Shown here one piece after another: positions 1-10,583 of a DNA stretch of 64,000 nt. Numbering within the stretch: the stretch's first letter is position 1; each line of letters starts with the position of its first letter. The notes beneath the pieces are model-generated. The model was not told the DNA's origin and did not search any database. It saw only the letters and a program-made list of their open reading frames with translations. The stretch spans positions 91,706,001 to 91,770,000 of the forward strand of contig JAZBRS010000020.1 of the NCBI GenBank assembly GCA_037176725.1, written 5' to 3'. A program made the position numbers and the translations under genes. This DNA is from Posidonia oceanica. Taxonomy: Eukaryota > Streptophyta > Magnoliopsida > Alismatales > Posidoniaceae.

Positions 1-2617
1 AACTCAGACCACTGCTTGAATTTCTTCCCACCTGCCACCGCCGGTCACCTCCTCTGCCGCGCGGCCTACCACCCTGTCCTCTCCCACACTTACTTCCCAC
101 TACCTCCATGCACTTGACGCTAACGACCACTAACTCCCTGCCATGGGTCACCCTCTCCGCCGGCGGTCTTCCCACTCTCTCCCGAGCCACTGATCGGCCG
201 TCCACTTCCTCTACCACTGACGACTTCATCGTCCTTCCTTGCCCAACCACTTACTTGCCCCACTTACTCACCTGCAAATCCAGCATGAAACCCACTCTCT
301 CCCCCCTCACTGCCACAACCTTCCACTTGTGCCGCCCTTGGCCAGCGAACAAAACCAAGGAGAACCCAACTGTAACAGACTAGCACACCCACAATTCAGA
401 GCTTCCAAGAGAGTATTCGAGCATCCTTGTGCGTCCCCAAGCTTTCCCAAAGTTTTCCCAAGCCTTCCCATAGCCTGCCGTTGCAACCAGAGTCCATCGC
501 CGACCTTCTTTCCTAACTCTGTCCATCTTCTCCAGTGAGCCACAGAGGTTGACTCCTCACCTCATTTGCATGTTTGAGGGTCCGAGAACATTCCTGGACC
601 TCCTCCCTTCTCAGCCGAATAGTTCGGCCACCTCCTTGCACCCTCGGCTGTGCCAACGACTGATGATGTGCGGCAACGTTGGCCAACGACCGGCGGAGGC
701 AGGAAAGAGGTGCCTGCCTCTTTTCTCAGCCTGCAAGCACTCCCACACGTCCCCCTCGTTCCCTCGATGCTTCCTAGCCAACTCATGGGATCGTTGGCCA
801 CTCACACGGCCAGCCTCTGACAAGCTCCGGCGGTGCAAAGAGGAGGATGTGGGTGGAGCACTGTAAGCTGCCATTTTCCACACCGAAGGTGTGGCTGTGT
901 TCGTGGGAACGTCGTCGACATTCTCCAATCCTCCTGGCCATTTTCACTTCCCCTGGAGCGAGTAGTTTGCCGTTGAAGTCCGTTCATCGGACTGCCAAAT
1001 CAGCCGCCGCTCCAAGTGGTGACTGACCTACAACTTTGAACTGTCGTCGGTCGATCTTTGGGCTGACGCTTCGGGCGACCCAGGCCATCATTTTGCTTGA
1101 TTTTTGTTTCCCTGTGATTGTGGATGCATGCTCTTTAATTTCATATACTTGGTTGCTTGCTTTGCATCGTGTGTGGAGTGAGATTTGGCTCCAAAGTCTA
1201 CTATTCGGACTGCCTGATTGCAGAGGTGTCACCGGTTCCACCGGCAACTAACCTGCAACTTTGGCAGCCCACCAGCCAGACTTTGAGCCGGTGTATCTCG
1301 TTACCCAAGCCTCTATTTTAAGTGATTTTTGTTTTCTTGTAATCGTGGTTGATTGCTCTATAGCTTTGCATCTTTAGTTTCAATCTTGCATGGTTTTGGG
1401 TGCGGGATTTGGTCATGAAGCTCAGTCCTGGACTACCAGTTGAGCTGCCGCTCACACCGGCAACTCGACTGTATTTTTTAACAGTCCACCGGTCGGAATT
1501 TAGGCCGTCATATCTCGTTACCCATTTTGCCATTTTACAAAGTAATTGCATAGTTTTAATCTTGGATATGCCATCTTTAATTCTGCATGCTTGGTTTCCT
1601 GTTTTGCATTGTCTACATAGCTTGTTTTTGGCAGCAAAGGCTACTGCTTGGGAGCACTGTGCATGGCTTTGTCGCCTGGCAGTATGGCTACTTGTTCAGG
1701 CGCCACTCATAGTGGCGACCTGGTCAGTTGCTGCTCTCAGCAGTGACCCACGTTGCAGTCCAGGCAGTGGACTGTGCTGCTCGCTCGCCGCCCGCTCGCT
1801 CTGTTAATGGACTTGCTTTAATGCCATCTTTTATCTTAGGAATGCTATCTTTAATGTTTTGTTGCCGGTTTTATGTTTCGCATGATTTTCTTAGCCTTCC
1901 TCAGTGATGATTACCTCTATGTTGGTAGCAGGAGATGTGCCCCATGTCGCCTGTTCTACCAACGACAGGCACTGCCGCCGCTCAGGCCAGCGACCCCCGT
2001 AGTGATCCAGGCAGTAGGCATAGCCACTCCCGTTGTCGTCTCTTTGTTTAATTCGATTCCTTTGGTTTTAGTTTTGCTTTCCTCATTTGTCTATCACTCA
2101 TTTGCAATGCTTTAACTTTAATTAATTGCATTTAAACAAGGTTTGCTAAGCTTTGCATGGTTTATAATTGCATATTGCATACCACCTTAGGGCGAATATA
2201 AACCAGCATTCATTTGCCAACATTTGCCACATAATAGCGGATCAGTTAAGAAAGACCGATTCCTCAGGCGTGTCAGGGGTGCCTAATACCTTCCCCTCAC
2301 GTAATAGGAGTCCTTACCCTTTCTCTGGACCGCTTTGACCCTGTGTCATACATTTGGATTGGATTTTGCATGCTTTTGAAATGCATAGGTTTTCTTTGCA
2401 TGTTCCTTATACAGTTTCCTAGTTTTTCCGTTTTAATAAATTAGGTGGTGACTCCTTGTCTTTTCTTTTGTTTTCCTTTGCGTTCGTCTTTACTTTTTCG
2501 GTGTTTTCGAGTCAAATATCCCTCCTCGGATCCACGCTCTTATAGTGGCCTACTATTGGTTGGTGCACGCGAGCTTTGGCATCGTGCATGGACGCACTGA
2601 TTTTCAGGGTTACTACA
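1..2617 (+). mobile_element. Tat-type Ty3-gypsy LTR (E), 5'-truncated by window edge
   Basis: The right end is GGGTTACTACA at 2607-2617, the same type of LTR end as elements B and C. The next bases (GCGAGAGGG) are not a primer binding site, so this is a 3' LTR or a solo LTR. It carries the block shared by all Tat-type LTRs here (2249-2348: AAGACCGATT, GGGTGCCTAATACCTTCCCC, AGGAGTCCTTACCC) and the primer-site echo TGGTGACTCC at 2446-2455. Bases 560-640 match the reverse complement of element A's LTR around 14590-14655, so E and A are the same or sister families; by that match roughly 270 bases of E lie left of the window. Bases 1030-1560 hold two to three diverged copies of a roughly 230-base unit with CACCGGCAACT and ATCTCGTTACCCA. 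No coding capacity was recognised. Confidence 0.8.
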
Positions 2618-2826
2618 GCGAGAGGGAAGCTTAGTAGAATAAGAAGGTGAGTACAAGCCATCATATACGGGGTGCCAAGTAGGTTGTCCCGTGGGGGACA
2701 AAATGGGAAGGCTGGGTGTGCTAGAGGGCGTCAAGGAGCTTTGAAGGTCGGGTGTTTCCAAACATAGCTCCAAGCTCCCGTTGGAGTTGTGACTATAAAA
2801 GATACCATGGGCTCAACTACAGTATC
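2618..2826. other. Unassigned segment between LTR E and solo LTR F
   Basis: This 209-base stretch begins GCGAG (possible right TSD of E) and ends with GTATC, the left TSD of solo LTR F. It should be older flanking DNA that continues at 4021, where copia gag sequence is visible. I found no convincing coding frame or repeat in it. It may be a decayed upstream part of the copia element. Confidence 0.4.
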
Positions 2827-4015
2827 TGTTGGATCAAATGGCTTCTCTAGATGGGGGGTGAATAGAGATTAAGCTAATAATTGATTACTATTCCCAATTT
2901 TAAATATTATGAAATTAATCTCAAGTTGATCTATAAAAGAAAAGCATACACAGAAAAGGGGAAGAGAGATATTAAATAAACAACACAACATTTATAGTGG
3001 TTTGGCCAAATCCTGGCCTAGTCCACTTCTCTCAAGATCACCTTGAGGTTCCCATAATCTTTAAACAAAAGATAACTTAGTTGATTGTTGAATACACCCT
3101 TCAACAAATCCTTGCAACATCCCGTTGCCCCTTCTCCAACTCAGAGAAGAAAATCCTTGGTGAATTGAAGAGAAAGCTGTTCGTAGACTCTTTTGCCAAG
3201 CAACAGTATCCTCCTTCAGAATTTGCTCTTCAGAGAAGCAGAGTTTCGGTGCTTTTGCTAAAGGAAGCTTGGATAGCACTTGAAGGTGGAAATGAAGCAC
3301 TTTGAACTAGAACATGACCGTAGTATTGTAAAGTATGCAAGGTGTACTCCTAGAGGTCCTACAGGGGTCCTATTTATAGGAGAAATCCAAGTGAGAAGTG
3401 TCTCTAACGACTAGAATAATCTCTCCAACGTTCTGAAACAGCTAGTTGAACGGAACGCCGAAATAATTCGGAATGCCGTTTGACCAAGTACACTTTCCAA
3501 CTTACGATCAAAACGGAATGCCGTTCTGAACTGGAGTGCCGTTCAGTACCAGAATGTCGATTTACACTGGGGTGCCATTTTGATGTTTTCTTTTCAACCT
3601 AATTCCAAATCCTTGCGGCCCGTTACTTTAGAGCCCATACCAGAACGGAATGCCATCTGATAATGGTGTGCCGTTTTTGGACTTTGATGCATACTCTGTT
3701 TAGATATCTTATATTCCTATTTTCTATACAATTGATCTATCTCATAAGATCATTTTGACACTTTACAATCTTTTACAATCAATCATAAGTAAATTACAAC
3801 ATTTATTTCTAGATTGTATAAACATTGATTTTCTATCCTTTAGTAGATATTTCAGTCTTCTTGGATGCTTTGAATATGATGGAAATCACCTTGTTCTTCC
3901 TTTTGCATCACATATCAAATCTTGCTATATCATTCTCAAATAATCATGTCAAGCATATAAAATCACATCACATTTATCATCAAAATAAAATATACATTTG
4001 GAGTATTTTCCAACA
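2827..4015 (+). mobile_element. Solo LTR (F), Ty1-copia, Sirevirus-like
   Basis: It begins TGTTGGATC and ends TTTTCCAACA, the usual Ty1-copia LTR termini. It is flanked by a perfect 5-base TSD, GTATC, at 2822-2826 and 4016-4020, so it is a complete solo LTR of 1189 bases left by recombination between two LTRs. Near its start it has the GGGGTGAATAG and GGTTTGGCCAAATCC motifs that I associate with plant Sirevirus-type LTRs. Bases 3440-3680 contain several copies of a short inverted motif (AACGG-AATG-CCGTT and variants). The short reading frames inside it are not genes. Orientation is inferred from the motifs. Confidence 0.85.
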
Positions 4016-4020
4016 GTATC

Positions 4021-4203
4021 GGCTCAATGGAGCTCCCGAATCTGTGGATTTGTTTAACAAATGCTACCTCAGTGCATAAAATTCTTAAATCTCTCAGTCC
4101 AGTATGGGAGAAGAAAACTACAATATAGTAAGGAGGTTTTCTTAAATCCAAAGATCTCTCAACATATTCCCTTAAAAACCTTATTGGAAACCTCATTTCC
4201 TAT
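4021..4203 (+). pseudogene. gag: Ty1-copia gag remnant, part 1 (element J)
   Basis: One frame reads VHKILKSLSPVWEKKTT, then after a stop SKDLSTYSLKNLIGNLISY. This matches the conserved plant copia gag stretch (R-K-I-L-R-S-L, W-E-x-K, then K-D-L-x-x-L, E-L-I-G-x-L). The frame breaks exactly at the TSD CCTAT of solo LTR G and resumes at 7171. Gag is the nucleocapsid precursor that packages element RNA in virus-like particles. The N-terminal part is not recognisable. The stop and neighbouring shifts show it is dead. Confidence 0.7.
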
Positions 4204-7165
4204 TGTAGCATCCCGAACCCAACTACCAGTTTTTTTTTCTAGGTTAACTCAAAGTAGATATTAAAAGCATAATTAACAAGAAATAACTAAATAATTCACT
4301 CACCAGAACCCTTAATGTGTGGCGAAGTGACTCCTTCCTATATGCACTAGTAACCAGCAATTCCTACTCCTGCACCAGAAAAACATCAACCAAACACACG
4401 TGAGTGACCATTGAAAGGTCACCCAGCACACACCCTACCTAAACACACAGCAACGACTTGGCTAACTCTGCCGAGGAAAACAGGCATAACCACGCCGAAA
4501 GCCACAGAATACTAGCACCACCCTTGGATGCCGTAAAACCACACCACTGGGCAACTCTACCATTTGCCCATCAAGCAGTAAAACCCCTTTTCAAACCATG
4601 CTTTTGAAAACATTTCCTTCCTTTCCTTTCAAAACCACTTGCATGCCTTTCAAAAACACAATGCACACTTGAAATGGCTACATTGGCTAGATCAAGTCCA
4701 AAACCACTCACTCTGGAGTGCAACACAAAACACAGGGCCTTTGCTCAAAAACCACGTAAAGCCACCTTAAAGAGACTGGCTCAAAACTCGAGTCTCAAAA
4801 CCACAACTCTGTGCAGAAACAACCACAAGCTCAGGTGTCAGAACCCAGCACAAAACTCAAGCTGTAAAACATAATCCTACGCAGAACCACCTCAAACTGA
4901 AGACTCAGAAAGCAGGCATAAAACACAAGTCTCAAGGTAATAGCTATGCACAGAGAAACACCACAACTTGAGTCTCACAACTCAAGTGCCAAACCATAGC
5001 TATGAACAAGAGCAACACAAGCTCGAGCACCAAAATCGGCACAAAACACAAGCCACAAGACCCCAAACTAGCTCCAGCCACAAGCAGTCAAACCAGCACT
5101 GCACTACCACAGATAGGTCGCAACCATCCGTCCTGAAGTCCAACCTCTAAGAAGGACTTCTCAACATTGTGTTGTTGCCCGGCACCAAGCAAACAACACC
5201 CCGACCACACGCAGCCGCTAGGGCTCTCGCCCCTCACCGAGCACTACACTGTCGCGGAAGAACCACCCTATGTAGGAGTTCTCCGCCTTGGATTCATGTA
5301 CTACAAACCCTCAAAGTCTTCTCTGGACTACACACAGGGTACACCCTAACGGTGTCCTAACTACTGGGGTCACCTAGACCACGGGCCACCCTAGGGACTC
5401 TTTCACCCCTAACCCGCACGGGCCACCCTGGGGACTCTTTCACCCCTGACCCGACTAGTACAGCCGCACGCTGGGGTCATAGGCAGTCACTAGGGGCCTT
5501 AGCCCTTTACCGTGCACTGCCGTGTAATAGAAAACATCAGAAAACACTTTCCAAAACCTTTGCAAACCATTCATTTCTTTTCCCAAACTCTTTTGGGAAC
5601 CATTTTTGAAAACCATTTCGAAAATCATCTCAAATATATCATGACCAAACTCATGCAATTCTTATTAAAACATTTTCCGTAATCCACTTTCAAATCACTT
5701 TATTCTACAAAACTCTTTATAAAACTCAAAATCAGGTTTTAAGCCTTAAAAACCCTTAAGCACAGCTCCTGAACCATAACCTAGCCACTACCAGGCCGAC
5801 CCGCGCCAACTGGGCACGCCAGGGGCACCCGCCGGTGCCCCCCAGGTGCCAGACGCACCGCAACTGTGCACCGGCAGCCTTCGCTGGTGAGGCACACCAT
5901 CGGGGTTCGCTAAACACCAAAAACCTGATAGTAAAAACTCAGAGCAGCGACTATTAGAAATCGTACCTTTTGGAAACGAGAACTGGTCTCACCACACACT
6001 ATGAAAAATTCCATATAAATAAACAAAACGAAGACATCCAAGTACTCTACAATATGGAACAAGAATCAAAGCATTCCGATAACTAGAGCTCAAGATATCA
6101 AAATCCAAAGCAAAGAAGCTCAAACGAGTGAATAGTAATAGTCGCATGCAATATTAGCTACAAAATTCACCATAAATCTCCTAAAATCATGAATCTTCTA
6201 CCAAGCATTCAAAACATGCCAAACAACGCATTTGCATCATTTTAAGCAAAATTGGAGAAGAACTGGTAAGGTGTGCACCTCTTCGACGTGCACAGGGGTG
6301 GTTTCCACTCATCGCCGGCCACCCAAACTCAAAGCTCTGCTGCGGGTGACCACCACTGCAACCCACGACGCTCTCACCTTCGCAAGCCATACTAGAACCT
6401 CCACACGGCAACCACAGCAAAATGGGATGCCGGGTTACCACGAGCAAGCAGCAAGAAGAAAAGGAGAGCATCAACTACTGAACCAAGAACTAACCTCCAC
6501 GATCGCACAGACACGGCGGGAAGTGTTTGTCGGTGGTGACGCTCCCTCAGGTCGACTGGAATTCCCTCCTAGGCACGGGAAGCACTTGGCCAAAGAAGCT
6601 CGGCTCCCACCTCTCCTTTACAGCCCCCTCTCTCTCTCTCTCTCTCTGGAACACCTTGGAAGCCCTCCCCGAAAGCCTTCCTTGGGAAGCCACCCTCTCA
6701 CCCTCATTTGCCCCGACAGCTGCCCCGAAGATGCAGTTGAAAATGGCGGCGTTGCATGGCTGTCGCATGGTTCTCCCATATCCTTCATTCTTTAATCAAC
6801 TTTTTATGCGAAAATTGCACAAAGTTCCTCCTCCTTCCCACAAACTGCAAATCTCCCAAACAACTCCCAAGAATCATGCCAGAGAGTATAAACACCAATC
6901 TACTATGATTGCTTCAATGAATAATTACCAATAGAAGCAATCAAACTCCAAACAATCAAAACACATAAACACAGGAATTACATCCCCAAATCCAACCCAA
7001 CAGATAACAGAATTCTAAACTAATGGGCTGCGTCGGTAATATGCTTTAGAATTACGCACTATCAACATGTGCCAATAATCCATGCCAATAATTTGTGCCA
7101 GATTACCTCACTAATTACCTACATTGCAACTACCCACTAGGTTAAAAAAAAGCCTGAATATTACA
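4204..7165. mobile_element. Solo LTR (G), probably Ty3-gypsy
   Basis: The sequence runs from TGTAGCATCCCG to AATATTACA with a perfect 5-base TSD, CCTAT, at 4199-4203 and 7166-7170. It interrupts the copia gag frame. At 2962 bases with TGTA...TACA ends it resembles LTRs of large plant Ty3-gypsy elements, possibly chromoviruses (tentative; no internal domain is left). It shares short blocks with solo LTR H (for example AAACACACGTGAGTG near 4393 against AAACACGCGTGAGTG near 7560), so the two are diverged relatives. The frame at 6232-6795 is an incidental open stretch over a CT microsatellite (about 6630-6652). Confidence 0.85.
5380..5453. repeat. 37-base direct duplication inside solo LTR G
   Basis: Two adjacent copies of a 37-base unit beginning CACGGGCCACCCT and ending CCCG, at 5380-5416 and 5417-5453, differ at only a couple of positions. 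It looks like a local tandem duplication within the LTR with no obvious function. Confidence 0.8.
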
Positions 7166-7170
7166 CCTAT

Positions 7171-7354
7171 AAAGCTCAAATGAAGGAAAATGAACTTGAA
7201 GATGTTCCAAAGAAGAAGAATATTGCCTTTAAAGCCTTTATCGAATCAGATGATTCGGATGAAGAGGAAGATGAAAATGTAGCTATTATTACTCACAAGT
7301 TCAAGAAATTCTTAAGGGAGGAAAGTTTAAAAAGAAATGGCCTAGGAGTTCAAA
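7171..7354 (+). pseudogene. gag: Ty1-copia gag remnant, part 2 (element J)
   Basis: The frame continues directly across the excised solo LTR G: KENELEDVPKKKNIAFKA, then the acidic run ESDDSDEEEDENVA and FKKFLREE. The lysine patch, IAFKA and acidic cluster before a zinc knuckle are typical of Sirevirus-like copia gag. The segment ends at TCAAA, the TSD of solo LTR H, and continues at 9415. Confidence 0.75.
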
Positions 7355-9409
7355 TGTAACGCCTCCGGTGCCACAAACTAGCATCAACTACCCAAAACTC
7401 TTAATTAAATGATTAACTAGACAATAATTAACTAAAGTCAAATTAACAGAACAAATCTACACTACCCAGAACCTGTGGTGTGTGGTTACGTGACTCCAAC
7501 TATATGCACAGTATGAACGACAATACCTTAAATGCACCTGCAAACAAAACCACAGAGCAAACACGCGTGAGTGGCATCCATTGCCACCTAGTACGTGCCT
7601 ACCAAAAACTAAACCGGAGAAAATACCAAAACCTTGCAAAGCACAACAGCTTGTTATCTAAGGAATCTTTCTTTAAACATGCCTTTCAAAACATAATCTT
7701 TACTTTCTTTGAAACACGTGTATTTTGGAAATCACTTTATGCATTATTAGAAAGCCAAACCACAACTGAAATCGTCAAAAGCCACAACACCCGCACACTG
7801 CACCAAAACTTGTAGAGTCACTCTGGCTACAGGCGACCGACTCAACCACAAGTAGTCGAAACCCGCACTGCATTGCTGCGGTAGAACCACATTATGCAGG
7901 AGTTCCCTACCTCGGATCCGTGTGCCACGAACCCTCAAAGTCCTCTCTAGACAAACAAACACACATGGTACACGCTCTCGATGTCCTAAGTACTGCTAAA
8001 CCTGCCAGTATAGTAACATGCTGGGGTCACAAGCAGTCAAAACCTACACTACACTGCTGACCATGGGTCACCCTAGGGACTTAAATCCCTAACCCTGCCA
8101 GTGCATGGCTCAAAACCATGGAAAACCATTTTCCAAACCTTTTGCAAATTTATGCAGTTCTTTTAAAAACATTTTCCAAAATCATTCTCAAAGCATTTTT
8201 CATTGCACAAAATCCTTTATAAAATCATAACACCATTTTAAGCCTCTCAACAGACCAAACACACGCTCTGGATCTAGTCTGGCCACTGCCAGGTTTGGCC
8301 TGCGCCGGCTGGGCATGCCAAAGGCTTCCATTGGTGCCCCGCACGCACCATACACACCACCCAAGCGTGCCAAAGACTTGCATCAGGTTTCCGCGCTAGC
8401 TACACGCGCTAAACCCTCAAATCCAGAGCAGAAAACAGAGTGCAGACATCATCGGAAATCGCCCATTTTGGGAACTTGAACCAGTCTCAACACAAGCCAC
8501 AAAAAATTCCGAAAAATATACCAACTCAAATAGCTCAAAGTAATCTCCCATTAAAAACAAAAATCACAAGAATCCGACATCCGTAGCTTGAGATATAAAT
8601 TTTCAAAGGCAAGAAGCTCTACGGCCAAACAGTGTTTTTATCAACGAAAATTCACTATAAAACCTTTCAAAAATTCCATAAAATTATGAAATCTCTTCCA
8701 CACATCAAGAACTAGCTATTCTACACATTTTCAGTGATTTTATACGAAAATGAGAGGAAAAGAAGCAAGGTAGAATGCGTACTCTATCGCTAGTGAGCTT
8801 CCTCCCTCTCCGGTGCACTCAACTCCTTCCCAACACGGGCTCTTTCTTTGGCTCTCTCTCTCTCTTTCACCTCCTTGCTCTCCACCTGAAGCCAGCCACT
8901 CCTTTTACCGACGCCCCACCACTGACATATCGTCGAGAAACACGGGCATGGCCTTAGTAGGACATGGCTGCATGCAAAATATGGCGTGCACGTTGGCTAC
9001 GGTGGAAAAATCACACGGAGTACTGTGCTCTTCTTGGTGTTATTTTCCATATCAGGTCCCACACATTTACAGACCATAATATGCCAAAATACCACGAGAT
9101 ACAGAGAATCGTGAAAATCACTAGCACAACAAGAGGGAACAAACACAAATCTATTATGATTGCTTAAAGAATATAATTACAATTACAAGCAATCAAACTT
9201 CAATTCATCAAAAATATAGGAATTTATTCTCCAAATCCAATCTTACAGAAATTTGAATTCTGAACTAACGGGCCGCACTAGCATTCCGCACCGATAATCT
9301 GTGCTACCAATGTTCGCTAGTAAATCACACCGATAATTTGCACTAGCAATTCATGCTAAATACTCATACCAAATATACTTGCTAGTTCTAGACTGACCTG
9401 GATATTACA
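7355..9409. mobile_element. Solo LTR (H), related to G
   Basis: The sequence runs from TGTAACGCCTCC to TGGATATTACA with a perfect TSD, TCAAA, at 7350-7354 and 9410-9414. Length is 2055 bases. It is a second solo LTR inside the same copia gag gene, 184 bases of gag away from G, and a diverged member of the same LTR type. No internal genes are present. The open stretches near 7480 and 8775 are incidental. Confidence 0.85.
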
Positions 9410-9414
9410 TCAAA

Positions 9415-10101
9415 TGAAAAAGAAGTTGAGGAAGTACCTTTGTGTTTCAAATGCAACAAGCCTAACCAGATGAATAATGAGTATCCATTACTCAAAATAA
9501 AACCATTCAAAAGGGACAAAAGAGACAAGAAAGAAATCAAGAAAAAGAAGGCTCTTCAAGCTACATGGGATGATAATGAATCCTCAACCAATGAAGAAAC
9601 CTCATCCGATGGGGAAGTTGCTCACACATGTTTCATGGCAAAATCTAGCAAGATATCATTTTCAATAATGTTAATGAATTTTCTATAGATGAACTTCTTG
9701 ATGCATTTAATAATCTTTACTTGAAATATAAATCTTTGAATGCTAAATGCAAGATTTTAAACAAAAATATTGTTGATATATCTCTTGAAAAAGAAAAGAT
9801 TTCAAATGAAAATGAAAATTCAAGAAGTAAGAACAAAATGCTTGAAATAGAAAATAATTTTTTGAAAAGTGAATTGAATGTCATGAACTACAAAATTGAT
9901 GTTTTGGAAAATGACATAACATCTTTGAAAATCAAGAGTGAAAGCTTGCTTAATGATGTTAGCAAGTTTACAATTAAAAAGAAAACTCTTGATGTAAGGA
10001 AGTATAAAAGTGAAAATGTGCATAAAAATGGTATTCATATGAAAATGGTTTTGTTAGAACTACTAGAAATAAAAAATATAAATTTGTCATTAAGAAAGTA
10101 G
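9415..10101 (+). pseudogene. gag: Ty1-copia gag remnant, part 3: zinc knuckle and coiled coil (element J)
   Basis: The frame resumes after solo LTR H with a decayed nucleocapsid zinc knuckle: CFKCNKPNQMNNEYP at 9446-9490, where the expected histidine and last cysteine are lost. A lysine-rich stretch follows, then ALQATWDDNESS and SSDGEVAHTCFMA, the usual Sirevirus-like gag signature. A frame break near 9688 leads to a 126-residue frame (9721-10101) rich in K, E, N and L heptads, predicted coiled coil (IENNFLKSELNVMNYKIDVL). No copia protease, integrase or RT follows in the window. Element D's insertion at 10584 has displaced whatever came next. Confidence 0.75.
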
Positions 10102-10583
10102 TAATTGGAAGATGGAATCCAAAAGTCAAATATGGTTAGATTCCTATGACTAACATTATTGAACCCAAGATAAAGCAGGTACCCAAATCTTTACTTGTTC
10201 CAAGTAATGTATGTGTTTGAGAGCACCTAGAGAGTAAAAAGAACATGGAATTATAATTCATTGACAAATGTTGGTAATCCTATTACCCCTTCTATTGAAA
10301 AATGTGCTTAATGTACTTTAAGTCGAACTTGATTGATTATAAGTTTTTTATTGATAATTGAATCTCCCTCATTATTGTTTAAAGTTTTATTATGTTTAAT
10401 GAAATTATTTGGATGTAATATCATAATTTTATATGATTTTTACTTAATTTTCTTTATTTATCTCAATCTTTCTTGAAATTGTCTGTTTTTGTGCTTGCAC
10501 AGAATTCAGTCTACAGAATTTCTTACAATTGGATCTTTTGATCATTCACCAATTAAAGATTTCAAGTTTTATTTTATCGATTC
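10102..10583. other. AT-rich tail of copia element J up to the insertion of D
   Basis: The first 150 bases may still be gag-derived (a frame reads GRWNPKVKYG and IIEPKIKQVPKS). From about 10300 the sequence is AT-rich and noncoding. A pyrimidine run ending in TTGCACAG at 10494-10501 looks like a splice acceptor but nothing around it supports an exon. The last five bases, GATTC (10579-10583), are the expected left TSD of element D; the partner lies outside the window. Confidence 0.4.

Noticed and set aside
6232..6795. 187-codon frame as a possible host gene
   Set aside because: It falls wholly inside solo LTR G, spans a CT microsatellite and has no recognisable domain.
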